Source: Morganella morganii (GTDB lineage Bacteria; Pseudomonadota; Gammaproteobacteria; Enterobacterales; Enterobacteriaceae). Taken from it: a DNA stretch of 64,000 nt. The position numbers were made by a program, and so were the translations under genes. The stretch covers positions 1,550,970 to 1,614,969 of the forward strand of contig NZ_VKKS01000001.1 in NCBI RefSeq assembly GCF_019402645.1. Direction: 5' to 3'. Numbering within the stretch: position 1 is the stretch's first letter; each line of letters begins with the position of its first letter. The notes beneath the pieces were generated by a model. That model had not been told where the DNA came from. It worked only from the letters and a program-made list of their open reading frames with translations, and made no database searches. Of this stretch, positions 34,760-43,936 are shown one piece after another.

Positions 34760-35503
34760 ATGACGATAGGAAAATATTGCCTCATTTCCGATAAAGCCAC
34801 TATCGGAGAAAATGTCACAATTGGTGATTTTGTGACAATTCATGACAATGTCATTATTGAGGACAATACAATTATCGAATCTTATTGTGAGATAGGTGTA
34901 ACTAATCAGCTCTCTGGTGGAGAAAAATTAACGATTAGTAAGAACTCCCACATTCGTTCTCATAGTATTTTTTATGAGGGTTCCACATTTGGTGAAGGTT
35001 TAGTGACAGGGCATCGTGTTACTGTCCGCGAAAAAACTAAAGCTGGCAAGGGGTTTCAAATAGGGACCTTATCAGACATACAAGGCCACTGTGAAATTGG
35101 TAACTATGTAAGAACACATAGCAATGTACATATCGGACAACATAGTAAAATAGGAAATTATGTCTGGCTATTCCCTTATGTGGTACTAACCAATGACCCC
35201 CACCCACCAAGCAACGTTATGATGGGTGTTACAATTGAAGATTTTTCAGTAATAGCAACAATGTCCGTAATTTTACCAGGAGTTCACATTGCGCAAGGCT
35301 GCCTAATTGGCGCTCATTCCAGCTTATCTGGGAAAACAGAGGCGGACATGATCTATGCAGGAAATCCTGCTCGCTGTGTTGGCCCCACCAGTCGGCTTAA
35401 GTTGCGCGATGGATCCCGCAAGCCTGCCTACCCATGGAGAAGACATTTTTCCCGAGGATACCCTCAAGATGTAGTAGAAGAATGGCTGAAGGAAATTAAT
35501 TAA
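34760..35503 (+). CDS. Hexapeptide-repeat acyltransferase (phage cargo gene)
   Basis: A 247-residue left-handed beta-helix protein: repeated [IV]-G-x4 units such as TIGENVTIGDFVTIHDNVII and CEIGNYVRTHSNVHIG, and a C-terminal NPARCVG coenzyme A-site motif. It is in the family of sugar O-/N-acyltransferases. It runs against the phage late genes, has low GC, and its stop abuts the MaoC gene start, so the two form one unit. I start at ATG 34760 (AAGGGTAA upstream). A role in altering surface polysaccharide is inferred. Confidence 0.75.
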   Translation: MTIGKYCLISDKATIGENVTIGDFVTIHDNVIIEDNTIIESYCEIGVTNQLSGGEKLTISKNSHIRSHSIFYEGSTFGEGLVTGHRVTVREKTKAGKGFQIGTLSDIQGHCEIGNYVRTHSNVHIGQHSKIGNYVWLFPYVVLTNDPHPPSNVMMGVTIEDFSVIATMSVILPGVHIAQGCLIGAHSSLSGKTEADMIYAGNPARCVGPTSRLKLRDGSRKPAYPWRRHFSRGYPQDVVEEWLKEIN

Positions 35504-35908
35504 ATGTACAAAATAGAAGAAATTAAAATTGGCATGTCTGCATCCTATTCACAAACAATAACCGATGCTGACGTTAAGGGGTTCGCTGCGTTGTCAGGAG
35601 ACAGAAACCCAGCGCATATGGATGATGTATATGCTGCATCATCTCGATACAAAAAACGCATAGCTCACGGCATGCTTAGCACAAGCTTTTTTTCTGCCAT
35701 CTTCGGAACCAGATTACCCGGAGAGGGCTGCGTATATGTAGCACAGAATACAAAATTCAGAAAGCCTGTTTACATCGGTGATACCGTTGTCGCCACAGTT
35801 GAAGTTAAGGATGTTGATATAGAAAAACGCCGAGTATACTTTAATACTTATTGCAAGGTTGGTAATTCAAAGGTTATTACCGGTGATGCTGAGATTTATA
35901 TACCATAA
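35504..35908 (+). CDS. MaoC-family (R)-specific enoyl-CoA hydratase-like protein
   Basis: A 134-residue hot-dog-fold protein with the hydratase-2 motif: Asp33 and His38 in LSGDRNPAHMDDVYAAS, and the following RIAHGMLSTSFFSA. Such enzymes make (R)-3-hydroxyacyl-CoA. The ATG follows the acyltransferase stop without a gap. Paired with the acyltransferase it may supply a hydroxyacyl donor, for example 3-hydroxybutyryl-CoA, for a sugar; this is inference. Confidence 0.8.
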   Translation: MYKIEEIKIGMSASYSQTITDADVKGFAALSGDRNPAHMDDVYAASSRYKKRIAHGMLSTSFFSAIFGTRLPGEGCVYVAQNTKFRKPVYIGDTVVATVEVKDVDIEKRRVYFNTYCKVGNSKVITGDAEIYIP

Positions 35909-35934
35909 TAACTTACAATAACTAATTTCAATAT

Positions 35935-35966
35935 AAATGCGCGCCAATGAATAATGCGCGCATTTC
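35935..35966. terminator. Bidirectional terminator between the cargo pair and the tailspike
   Basis: AAATGCGCGC / GCGCGCATTT inverted repeat with an 11-base loop between convergent genes. Confidence 0.7.
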
Positions 35967-35986
35967 ACTGCTATATTATATGAACA

Positions 35987-38317
35987 TCAAGACACTTGCT
36001 GCAATACATTGACTCCTGCATTTATACATTTAAACATAACAGTTCTGTATTGCCCAAGTTGATAATTAATTGAACCTTGAGTTAATACACTATTGGTTTT
36101 ATATTCAAGAATTGTATTTTTACCGTTTGTCGTAACAACAATATTCCTCCCTAATTGAGCGCCATATATATGCCCAATAGTAACGTTATCTTTAGTTACT
36201 CTAATTCCGTACCCTGGTGGGTATTTTGTTAAATCAATATTTCCTGTTTCTGATACATCGATATAACCTCGATCCATTCCATCACACTCAGACACTACTA
36301 CAGTGGAATCAATATAAATATTGATTATTTCATCAACCGGATATTCATTACCACTAGCAAAACATCCTCCATAAAGTAGTGCGCCTCGCTCCCTTTTGCC
36401 ACTAGAGCCACTTGTAAAACCGAATACATTATTTGTAAAAGAACCTCCATTAACATAGCATCCATACAAATTTTTCTCATCAGATGATGCGGATATTCCT
36501 AAAGTGCTCTCTGATATCTTTCCTCTTTTGCTAATATGAATTGATTCTCGTGATGGGGAAAGGCCAATAAACTGACAACCAATAAAATTTATATGATCTA
36601 TATTAAACCAACCAATATTAATGCTCCCCTCTGGTGCTAACCATATATCATTATTAAATGAAAAATAAGTGCCATTCCCGACCATGAAATAAGGAACATC
36701 TTTTCTATCAAGGAGAAGTTGCTTAGCCAGATATTCAACATCAACTGGTATCCATGTATTATTAGTGAACTGAAATCGATATGATGAACCAAAGTCAATG
36801 CAGGCTGATTCATAAGCAAATCTCCCATCATCATTTTCACTACTATCGACAGATCTTGCTACTTCGAAGTGACATTTATCAAAACAAAAATTCCAACATT
36901 TATCAAACTTAATCATGTATGGGGTAAGTTCAAAATGGCAACCTGAAAAGTAAACATAATTTGCATCTATCAGGCACGTTACAGCTGGATTTTGTTTATT
37001 TCCTGATGCAAGAAAAGAGCAATTAGTGAAATAAGTATCTTGGATATATCCTAGCTTCAACGCCTGATTAGGAAAGTACTGGATATTAATTGCATTCACA
37101 ATTCCCATCCAGCCTATATGATCTAATTGCAAGCCAACATCACACTCACCATCAATACCCCATATCGCAAAATCACGTAGCGTTAACCCGAAGCAATATT
37201 TTTCGGGTGAAATTTTTAGTGTAGCACCTGATTTCACACGGGAATGAATAACAGAGCCACGAACCTGAGACGGTGCGTGACTTGAAGATGTATCTCGAAG
37301 ACCCTGGCCGCCTGCACCATGTATTGACGGAGCATAATCAGCAACTATTGTCGAATTTACAACATATCCACCCGCAGGAATGTACACAGACATATTTCCA
37401 TTCTTGGCAGCATTAATTGCCGCCTGAATTCCAGCGTAGTCGATTGATTGAGACAGATCAGTGACGAAAGAATAAACAGAATTAGCTTCTGCCAGTGTAG
37501 TATAACGCTCACTTAGCGGATGCAATTCACCATCGCCTATGGCTCCGAAATCCTTCACGCTGAGGATGTCAGTATTTTTATCGTGCTGTGTGCGTGCAAC
37601 TGCACCAGCAAAAGTTTGTTTTACTGCAACCAGTGAATCTCCGCGCCCAAAATCAGGGTTCCCTAATTCAGCCAGCACATCAGCCGCACTCCCGGATTCC
37701 GGCACAATAACAACCGGATTACCGCCATCATCAAACGACAGCAGTTTATTGGCGCGATTAACAGCATTAGGCAGTACCGGAATATCCTTATCAGCCACAC
37801 GCAGAGAACGTTTATCTTTCGCGCTTATGTGTTCCTTCATTGTGCCAAAATCAACCGCATCACCGTCTTTTACCGGCTTTCCGAGGTTAGATATCTTGTT
37901 GCCTTTAGCATCGTAGTGATCAGAAATAAAACTCGACTTACGCAGGCACAGCGACAGATACCCCAGCGACTTCTGGATCAGCATGGTGAGGTAGTCGAAA
38001 GCATCCTCATGCACCTCGGCAAAGAATTTCCCCTGGTTGCGCAGGTCAGTTTCCTGAACAACTGGCAGGTCACGGGCAATACCGATTTTCCAGCCTGCTG
38101 CCAGCGGCATTTTTAAAATTACCTTTCCACCACGGTATGAGCCTACACCGCGCAGCGTGTAGTCGGTGCCGTTCGTCAGGATACGCTCCGTTCCGTCCGG
38201 GTCGGCTACGGACACAACGAGATGTTTGGCTTCGAAGATACGGAAACGGAAGTCGAAATCAGTGGTAACACCGTTGCCGGTGTACTCTTCATGGCTAAGT
38301 TCGGTCGATACGGTCAT
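35987..38317 (-). CDS. Phage tailspike with beta-helix domain
   Basis: A 776-residue receptor-binding protein. Residues 1-115 resemble the T7-type tail-fibre N terminus (HEEYTGNGVTTDFDFRFRIF), and a connector follows (LGNPDFGRGDSLVAVKQTF). From the motif SVKDFGAIGDG (about residue 253) on, the sequence has the pectate-lyase-like beta-helix pattern with a probable depolymerase function. The C-terminal two thirds is AT-rich relative to the N terminus, a common sign of receptor-domain exchange. Starts at ATG 38317. Confidence 0.85.
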   Translation of the reverse strand: MTVSTELSHEEYTGNGVTTDFDFRFRIFEAKHLVVSVADPDGTERILTNGTDYTLRGVGSYRGGKVILKMPLAAGWKIGIARDLPVVQETDLRNQGKFFAEVHEDAFDYLTMLIQKSLGYLSLCLRKSSFISDHYDAKGNKISNLGKPVKDGDAVDFGTMKEHISAKDKRSLRVADKDIPVLPNAVNRANKLLSFDDGGNPVVIVPESGSAADVLAELGNPDFGRGDSLVAVKQTFAGAVARTQHDKNTDILSVKDFGAIGDGELHPLSERYTTLAEANSVYSFVTDLSQSIDYAGIQAAINAAKNGNMSVYIPAGGYVVNSTIVADYAPSIHGAGGQGLRDTSSSHAPSQVRGSVIHSRVKSGATLKISPEKYCFGLTLRDFAIWGIDGECDVGLQLDHIGWMGIVNAINIQYFPNQALKLGYIQDTYFTNCSFLASGNKQNPAVTCLIDANYVYFSGCHFELTPYMIKFDKCWNFCFDKCHFEVARSVDSSENDDGRFAYESACIDFGSSYRFQFTNNTWIPVDVEYLAKQLLLDRKDVPYFMVGNGTYFSFNNDIWLAPEGSINIGWFNIDHINFIGCQFIGLSPSRESIHISKRGKISESTLGISASSDEKNLYGCYVNGGSFTNNVFGFTSGSSGKRERGALLYGGCFASGNEYPVDEIINIYIDSTVVVSECDGMDRGYIDVSETGNIDLTKYPPGYGIRVTKDNVTIGHIYGAQLGRNIVVTTNGKNTILEYKTNSVLTQGSINYQLGQYRTVMFKCINAGVNVLQQVS

Positions 38318-38474
38318 GGCTTTTTCTCCTAGTCAATACTGACAGGATAGCCAAAATAAACCATATACGGAATAATGGTTTTATTTTTATTGATAATATA
38401 AACGAAATCATGAACAAATTACTTTCATATCGATATGATAACAAAGGCAATAATGCACAATAAAGGAATCGGAA

Positions 38475-38726
38475 ATGAAACAGAAATATGTGTATCAATC
38501 GCCTGAAAACTATGCAGAAAAAGTAAATGACAATGACGGAATTAAGCAGCTTTCTATCACATCGATGCTCGAGGAGTTACTGCGGGAAATGGATCAGGAT
38601 GGTCATGATGTATCAGGGCCGATGACGGAGCTGGTGGCACTGAAAAATTACGTTACACACACGGAGAAGCAGAAGGATACTGTGCGGGTCGGGCTGGAGT
38701 TTGCACTGTCCGCACTGAAAAAGTGA
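38475..38726 (+). CDS. Small phage protein of unknown function
   Basis: An 83-residue hydrophilic protein with AAAGGAAT upstream of the ATG and a terminator 15 bases after the stop. It stands alone on the plus strand between the tailspike and a cargo gene. No family recognised; charged and helical (SMLEELLREMDQDGHDV). Confidence 0.55.
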   Translation: MKQKYVYQSPENYAEKVNDNDGIKQLSITSMLEELLREMDQDGHDVSGPMTELVALKNYVTHTEKQKDTVRVGLEFALSALKK

Positions 38727-38740
38727 TCTGGTATTGATAA

Positions 38741-38768
38741 TTAACACCGGTGAGGCCGGTGTTTTTGG
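38741..38768 (+). terminator. Terminator after the 83-residue gene
   Basis: AACACCGG-TGAG-GCCGGTGTT-type hairpin and TTTTT tail. Confidence 0.75.
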
Positions 38769-38784
38769 TGCAACTTATTGCAAT

Positions 38785-39848
38785 CTATTCACCAAGCATA
38801 GTTATTATTTTTTTTGATATTGCAGTTAATGATTCAGTTAGTCTTATTTTGCATATTGGAGAAAACCCAGCTCTTGACACATAGTCCTTATTAATAGAAT
38901 GTATATTTTCATCCTTTAAATCCATAGGCACACTTCTTAATTTACCCTCCCCTTCAACAACCAAATCAATATACTCTTTCCCTGTTTCTTTTTTATTCGA
39001 CTCTCTCGTTGATACATATACGCTAGAAAAAACCTCATATTTTTCAAATTGGATCTCATCAACCACGCAAACACTAACACCTTTATTAGATAGTGATCAA
39101 CTAAAATCCCAGGATAATAGCAACCACTATAGGTGCTTTTGATTATCACAACATCATATCTATCTTTTTCTTTTTCGTTTATATATTCCGGAGTAAGAGT
39201 GAATTCATCAAAAATAAGCTCAGATAGTTGTATAAGAGATTCATTAACCACACTTCCAGAATAGAATGTCGTTGGCTGTTCAATTAATCCATAATTCATT
39301 AATATACTGTAGTTCATAGAGAAAAACCCAGTTACCTTTTTAACTATGGCGTCCTCAAACGATTCTCTATTTTTATATCCGGATAAGTCATACATTTTTG
39401 ATATATAGTAATACCTCATAAGCTGAATGGATGAAAGAGTCATCTTATTTAAAATATATAGATAGTTTTTCTTATCCGAAACTGAATAATCCTTATCACT
39501 AATACTTATTATAAAATTAGCATAATAATCGACTTTATCATTTTCCATATCTTTCATGACGAAATTCATTAGCATCTCTGCATACTCAGGCCCTAAAGCT
39601 ATGAGCATATTTGGATTATCTTCATGATTTATCCCATAGAAAAACCTCAGAAGACGCTGCATTTCATTATTATCTGAGTATTTATTAAAATCAGAATAAA
39701 GCTGAGTAATCTTATCTCCATATGGAATAAGTGATGTTAAATTTCTTGCCGTGCTTTTTACAAATGAAGATAAATTACTTTTGATATTTTTATTTATTTC
39801 TTTTTCAATATCAGACTCGTTTGTATTGTTGCTCACGACAATCTCCAA
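38785..39848 (-). pseudogene. Frameshifted low-GC cargo gene of unknown function
   Basis: Frame one opens at 39848 (MEIVVSNNTNESDIEKEINK) and reads natural-looking protein to about LVDHYL near 39085. It then continues in a basic, shadow-like sequence to 38937. The adjacent frame takes over at NKGVSVCVVDEIQFEKYEVF and runs to 38785 with natural composition. A single-base shift between about 39070 and 39095 joins them to roughly 350 residues. The N-terminal part is helical and acidic (ALGPEYAEMLMNFVMKDMEN). No family recognised. A phage-exclusion role is only a guess from its moron position. Confidence 0.6.
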
Positions 39849-39955
39849 CAGTTAATATTTTTTAACATGATAATCCATTCCCACCACAAACCCCACCCTT
39901 AAAATCGTTTATCCTCCAATTCCCCTTCCAAAGACATAACCAAATTGGTATCTAT

Positions 39956-40067
39956 ATGTGCGATATGGGCAAAACCATCAACATCATCATTACCCACGCG
40001 CAGTACATCGAACATACTGTCAGTACGTTATAATGTGATCGGGCACCGGTTTAGGCCGGTGCTTTTT
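39956..40067 (+). other. 25-codon ORF directly followed by a terminator
   Basis: ATG at 39956, TAA at 40031-40033, reading MCDMGKTINIIITHAQYIEH and a few more residues. The hairpin GCACCGG / CCGGTGC with TTTTT follows at 40043-40067. No clear ribosome binding site. It could be a small protein, an sRNA, or a remnant. The rest of the 39849-40117 gap shows nothing. Confidence 0.3.
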
Positions 40068-40117
40068 AATATAGGCCGTCATATACTGAAATAAAACACT
40101 GTATATGTGAGAAAGAT

Positions 40118-40537
40118 ATGTTTGGCCTGTTCCGGAAAAAAGAAAAAAACACATTCGACGAAGTTGAAAGAATGGCAAATGATCTCGGTTTCACTGTAAC
40201 CAGCGCCGGAAAAGTGCTGTGCTTTATGAGCCTGAAAAGTGACTATAGCAGCTCCGAGACACTATCAAATCTGTTGGTTATCCATATTGCAAAGCAAATA
40301 AGCGAATTGCCATTAGATGAAATAATCACTGAAAATATGATGTTTTCAGTTAACAATTTTGTTGCATACATTAACGATAGGTATAGTCACCACTATATAA
40401 AAAAAACTTTATATGAAAATGACTTTAAAGCCATCATCACAATGGTAGCGTTAGATAGTAATGGTTTTGCTCTTGCTGATAAAATAGTTGAGCAGAATAA
40501 TCCGGTAAGTCAGTCTACTCTGCTCTCTCCTATTTAG
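40118..40537 (+). CDS. Hypothetical phage cargo protein
   Basis: A 139-residue soluble protein starting MFGLFRKKEKNTFDEVERMA with GAGAAAG upstream. The middle is helical and has no membrane segments. It lies on the plus strand against the late operon and has low GC, like the other cargo genes. No family recognised. Confidence 0.5.
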   Translation: MFGLFRKKEKNTFDEVERMANDLGFTVTSAGKVLCFMSLKSDYSSSETLSNLLVIHIAKQISELPLDEIITENMMFSVNNFVAYINDRYSHHYIKKTLYENDFKAIITMVALDSNGFALADKIVEQNNPVSQSTLLSPI

Positions 40538-40540
40538 GGA

Positions 40541-43500
40541 TTATTTCATCTGTTCTTCAACCTGATTAAGTAATGGTGCCAAATAAAACAGGTTCTGGAA
40601 AGGCAATAACTTACGTACAGATCGCACTTCGTGATCATCAAATTCACCATTCAGCACACCGGCAGTGATGTTTTTGATATCACCGCCAAGGTCGAATGTC
40701 GGCCCCAGTAACGCGCCGATACCGTTACGGCTCTGATAGCGTGATGCTGGTGGACCGCCGAACATGGCACTCATGCCATAGGTGCCACCGCTGAGGTTTT
40801 CCAGTACGTTGTTCGGCTCCCCCAGCCAGCCCATCATGCCTGACCAGTCCAGCCCTTCTTTTACCAGGTTAGCAGGATCGGTGTTTATTTCCCGTCCGGC
40901 CATCATGGATTTCAGCACATAAACCAGCGAACCCAGCCCGACCTGCAATAACGCACCGTAATAAAACGAGGCATCACCGGACTGAATACCGGATACCAGC
41001 GCGCGGTTATGGGTGGCAAAAAAGAAGGTTTTAAACTGCATCACTATTTTACCCAACTCACTACTCATCATCAGCGGGGTATCGCCGATGCCCGGCGTGA
41101 TCACCGTGGTGCGGACGTCTTTAAGTATTGCTGATTGAAACGCCTCACGTACAACGCGGTCATCCCACAAATGACTGTGGCCTGTCAGCAGACCGTCCAG
41201 ATCCTCGCCGTGACGGCTGTACTGGTCTGCAATGCGGTGCAGCATGGATTCATCAATACCGATATGTGCCAGCTTGGTGATCTCTTTTTTGCTGAGTTTT
41301 TTACCACCAGCTACGGCCTTAGCCGCGTTCAGTACTTTGGATTGAGTGATAAGCCCGGACCACATTTTCATGGTGTCGGTGTACTGGTTCATCAGCGTGA
41401 AGTTGCCAAACTTCTGTGATGACCATTCCAGCCCGCGCTCCAGGAATGACCGGCGGCTGTACGGGTCATTCAGGTCTGCAATCACTTTTGACCGACTGGA
41501 CAATGCATATTCCAGCCCGATCCCCATCTCCCGCAGATCCGCTTTGGCAATACGCATCTTACTGATGTCCGTCATCATCTTACCGAGTGGTTTCAGTGCC
41601 GAGCGCAGGCCGTGCTGCATAATAGGACGGGCCATATCCGGCAGTGACGAAATAGTCATGCCGCCCAGCAGCCGCAGGAAGTTAACGTGACGCGCCACGC
41701 GACCGGCACGGACAAAGAAACTGGACGGATCTTTCGGTGCGCCGTAGGTTCCCAGCAGGCGATCGCGCATTGCCCGGATATCCCGTAAATCCGCATCGCG
41801 GCGCTTTTCCAGTTTTGCCCGCTCTTTTGGTGTGGCAGCTTCGGATATCAGGCGATTGTAGTCCTCCGTGATCGCTTTTATCTGGCCGTCCATATCAACG
41901 CGGCCAAACCGTTTTGTCAGTTCGATTTCCGGGGCCACCTGGCGGATGTAGTTTTCCATCACGTAATTCACATCCGATTCCAGGAAATCTTTTATCCGTT
42001 CGTCGGGGATGTTCAGGGTTCGTGCCTTTGTGAAGCCAGCGTGCTTTGTCAGTCCGTCCGGGATCAGTTCTCCTGGAACAATGCCTGCGGGTGCGCCGAT
42101 GATTTTATTGATAATATCGTCAGCCGCCGCCTCAAGCTCTTCACGAGCCATTGGCTCCATACGGCGCATGGCTGCCTGACGGCGGCGGTCAAAGCGGGTC
42201 AGTGAATTGGCATGACGGGACAGACGTGCGTATTCATTGCGGAACTGACGCGGTTTATCCAGGATCTCAAGGTGTCGCTGTAGTTTCGGTAAGGTCTGTT
42301 CTGCGTTGTCAATTGCAGACAACTTTCTTTCCAGTTGCGCCTGGCGCTTTGCCTGTTTCTTTGTCTGCTTTTCCAATCCTCTCAGGGCGCTGAGTTCATC
42401 AGTAACCGCCTGCTTTTCACCGATCAGCCTGACGTTTTTATCGACCTCTGACAGCAGTTCTGTTTTTTTACCGGACCAGCTTTCCGCCTCACGAATTTCA
42501 GCGCCGAGTTTATCGGCTGCCGGCCGGGCGTTTTCCGCGCGTTCAATACCGGCAACCGCTTTATCAAGACTGCCTTGCGCTTTATTGACGGCAACCTGAT
42601 TGGTTTCGCCCAGCCAGTCAGCGATAACCTTTTTAAATTCAGACCGGTCACTGAGTATTTTGTCAAATTTATAAATACGCGGGAAATAGCTCTCTGCTGT
42701 AGTGACTTTTACGCCCTCGCGAAGAATACCCAATTCCACCATGTGATCTTTTGTCTGCTCAACGATAGGGCGAATTGCGCGTGCTGCTTCCGCTACCTGT
42801 GGTATGGCATGCTGATCACCATTACGCATAGCATCACCTACCGCCTCGCTGAACTCGATATGACTCATGCGGGTATCACCGCCGATACGGGCGGCCTGTT
42901 TATACTGTTTGTAATAGTCGCGGGTGGACTCAACCTGTTTATAGATCAGTGCATCAAAGCGGCGTACAGCAGTCTCGACCGCGCCAAACGAGACGATCCC
43001 TTCCTCGTTTTTGGCATAGGTGAAATTATTTTCGGCCAATTGCTGGTTAACCTGCCTGGCGATTTTTGACGGTGACTGTGCAACACGGCCAACCGGGCTG
43101 ACATTCATTGTTCGGTTAACAAAAGATGGTCCCTTTATCGCTTCCTGTTCCAGCGTAGTATCGAACACCTCAGCTGCACCGATGCTTCTGTCTCCGGGAA
43201 TATTATTTGGAATATTTTGTGGTTGAGTTTGTTGTTCGCCAATCACATCATTACGGAATTTAGCAGCCAGCGCGCCACGGTTTTTAACCAGCTGAATTGC
43301 GGATCCCATCACGCCGCCCAGGGTGGCATCAAATGCAACGTTAAGCGCACTCTCTGTCAGCGTCCGTGTTTCCTGTGTTGCACTGAGAGCCGTTTCTGAC
43401 AGCACTCCGGCACCTGCGTTTGATAGCGCCAGTGTACCGGCTGTTCTGGCCACACTTCCGCCGCGTACCGCCAGCCCACCGGGAATAAAAGTCGCTGCTA

Positions 43501-43936
43501 CGTTTATCGGATCAATCACCCCCATAGCCAGACTGCTGGTAAATCCTGCTCCACCAGCCTCCGCCAGTAACGCTCTGTCCTGTATCTGACGATCTATGCG
43601 CTGCTTGATAGCGGACGTTTCCAGCGGCGATTGAGAGTGAATAAACGCATCTGCATAATCTTCATATCCCGCCAGTGTATTATCGTCTTCAAACGGGTTA
43701 TAGCCATCTACCGCCTCAAACTGATTAAACGGTATGGTAGCAATCAGACTGCCGACAGAGTTATCAATCCTGAATGCAGCGTCACGCAGGCGCTTTGTCC
43801 CGTTGCTGTCATCGAGCGGATTCAGTGGCGCATACCAGGATGGTTTTTCGTTATCACCATATACCGGCTCAGGCTGCTGTATGGCGTTTACGTCAGCAGG
43901 CAGGATGCGTTCCGGTTCCATCTCATAGATCGGCAT
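40541..43936 (-). CDS. Large virion ejection/internal protein
   Basis: A 1131-residue protein with long helical and coiled-coil stretches (about residues 480-620) and Gly/Ala-rich hydrophobic patches near residue 125-160 (GGAGFTSSLAMGVIDPINVA). Size, place at the end of the structural operon and composition fit the largest ejection protein of podoviruses of the epsilon15/T7 plan. It would enter the cell envelope with the DNA. Its ATG overlaps the preceding stop by one base. Confidence 0.7.
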   Translation of the reverse strand: MPIYEMEPERILPADVNAIQQPEPVYGDNEKPSWYAPLNPLDDSNGTKRLRDAAFRIDNSVGSLIATIPFNQFEAVDGYNPFEDDNTLAGYEDYADAFIHSQSPLETSAIKQRIDRQIQDRALLAEAGGAGFTSSLAMGVIDPINVAATFIPGGLAVRGGSVARTAGTLALSNAGAGVLSETALSATQETRTLTESALNVAFDATLGGVMGSAIQLVKNRGALAAKFRNDVIGEQQTQPQNIPNNIPGDRSIGAAEVFDTTLEQEAIKGPSFVNRTMNVSPVGRVAQSPSKIARQVNQQLAENNFTYAKNEEGIVSFGAVETAVRRFDALIYKQVESTRDYYKQYKQAARIGGDTRMSHIEFSEAVGDAMRNGDQHAIPQVAEAARAIRPIVEQTKDHMVELGILREGVKVTTAESYFPRIYKFDKILSDRSEFKKVIADWLGETNQVAVNKAQGSLDKAVAGIERAENARPAADKLGAEIREAESWSGKKTELLSEVDKNVRLIGEKQAVTDELSALRGLEKQTKKQAKRQAQLERKLSAIDNAEQTLPKLQRHLEILDKPRQFRNEYARLSRHANSLTRFDRRRQAAMRRMEPMAREELEAAADDIINKIIGAPAGIVPGELIPDGLTKHAGFTKARTLNIPDERIKDFLESDVNYVMENYIRQVAPEIELTKRFGRVDMDGQIKAITEDYNRLISEAATPKERAKLEKRRDADLRDIRAMRDRLLGTYGAPKDPSSFFVRAGRVARHVNFLRLLGGMTISSLPDMARPIMQHGLRSALKPLGKMMTDISKMRIAKADLREMGIGLEYALSSRSKVIADLNDPYSRRSFLERGLEWSSQKFGNFTLMNQYTDTMKMWSGLITQSKVLNAAKAVAGGKKLSKKEITKLAHIGIDESMLHRIADQYSRHGEDLDGLLTGHSHLWDDRVVREAFQSAILKDVRTTVITPGIGDTPLMMSSELGKIVMQFKTFFFATHNRALVSGIQSGDASFYYGALLQVGLGSLVYVLKSMMAGREINTDPANLVKEGLDWSGMMGWLGEPNNVLENLSGGTYGMSAMFGGPPASRYQSRNGIGALLGPTFDLGGDIKNITAGVLNGEFDDHEVRSVRKLLPFQNLFYLAPLLNQVEEQMK

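Noticed and set aside
35987-38317. Possible diversity-generating retroelement at the tailspike (BPP-1 relatives carry one)
   Set aside because: No reverse transcriptase gene and no template/variable repeat pair seen in the window.
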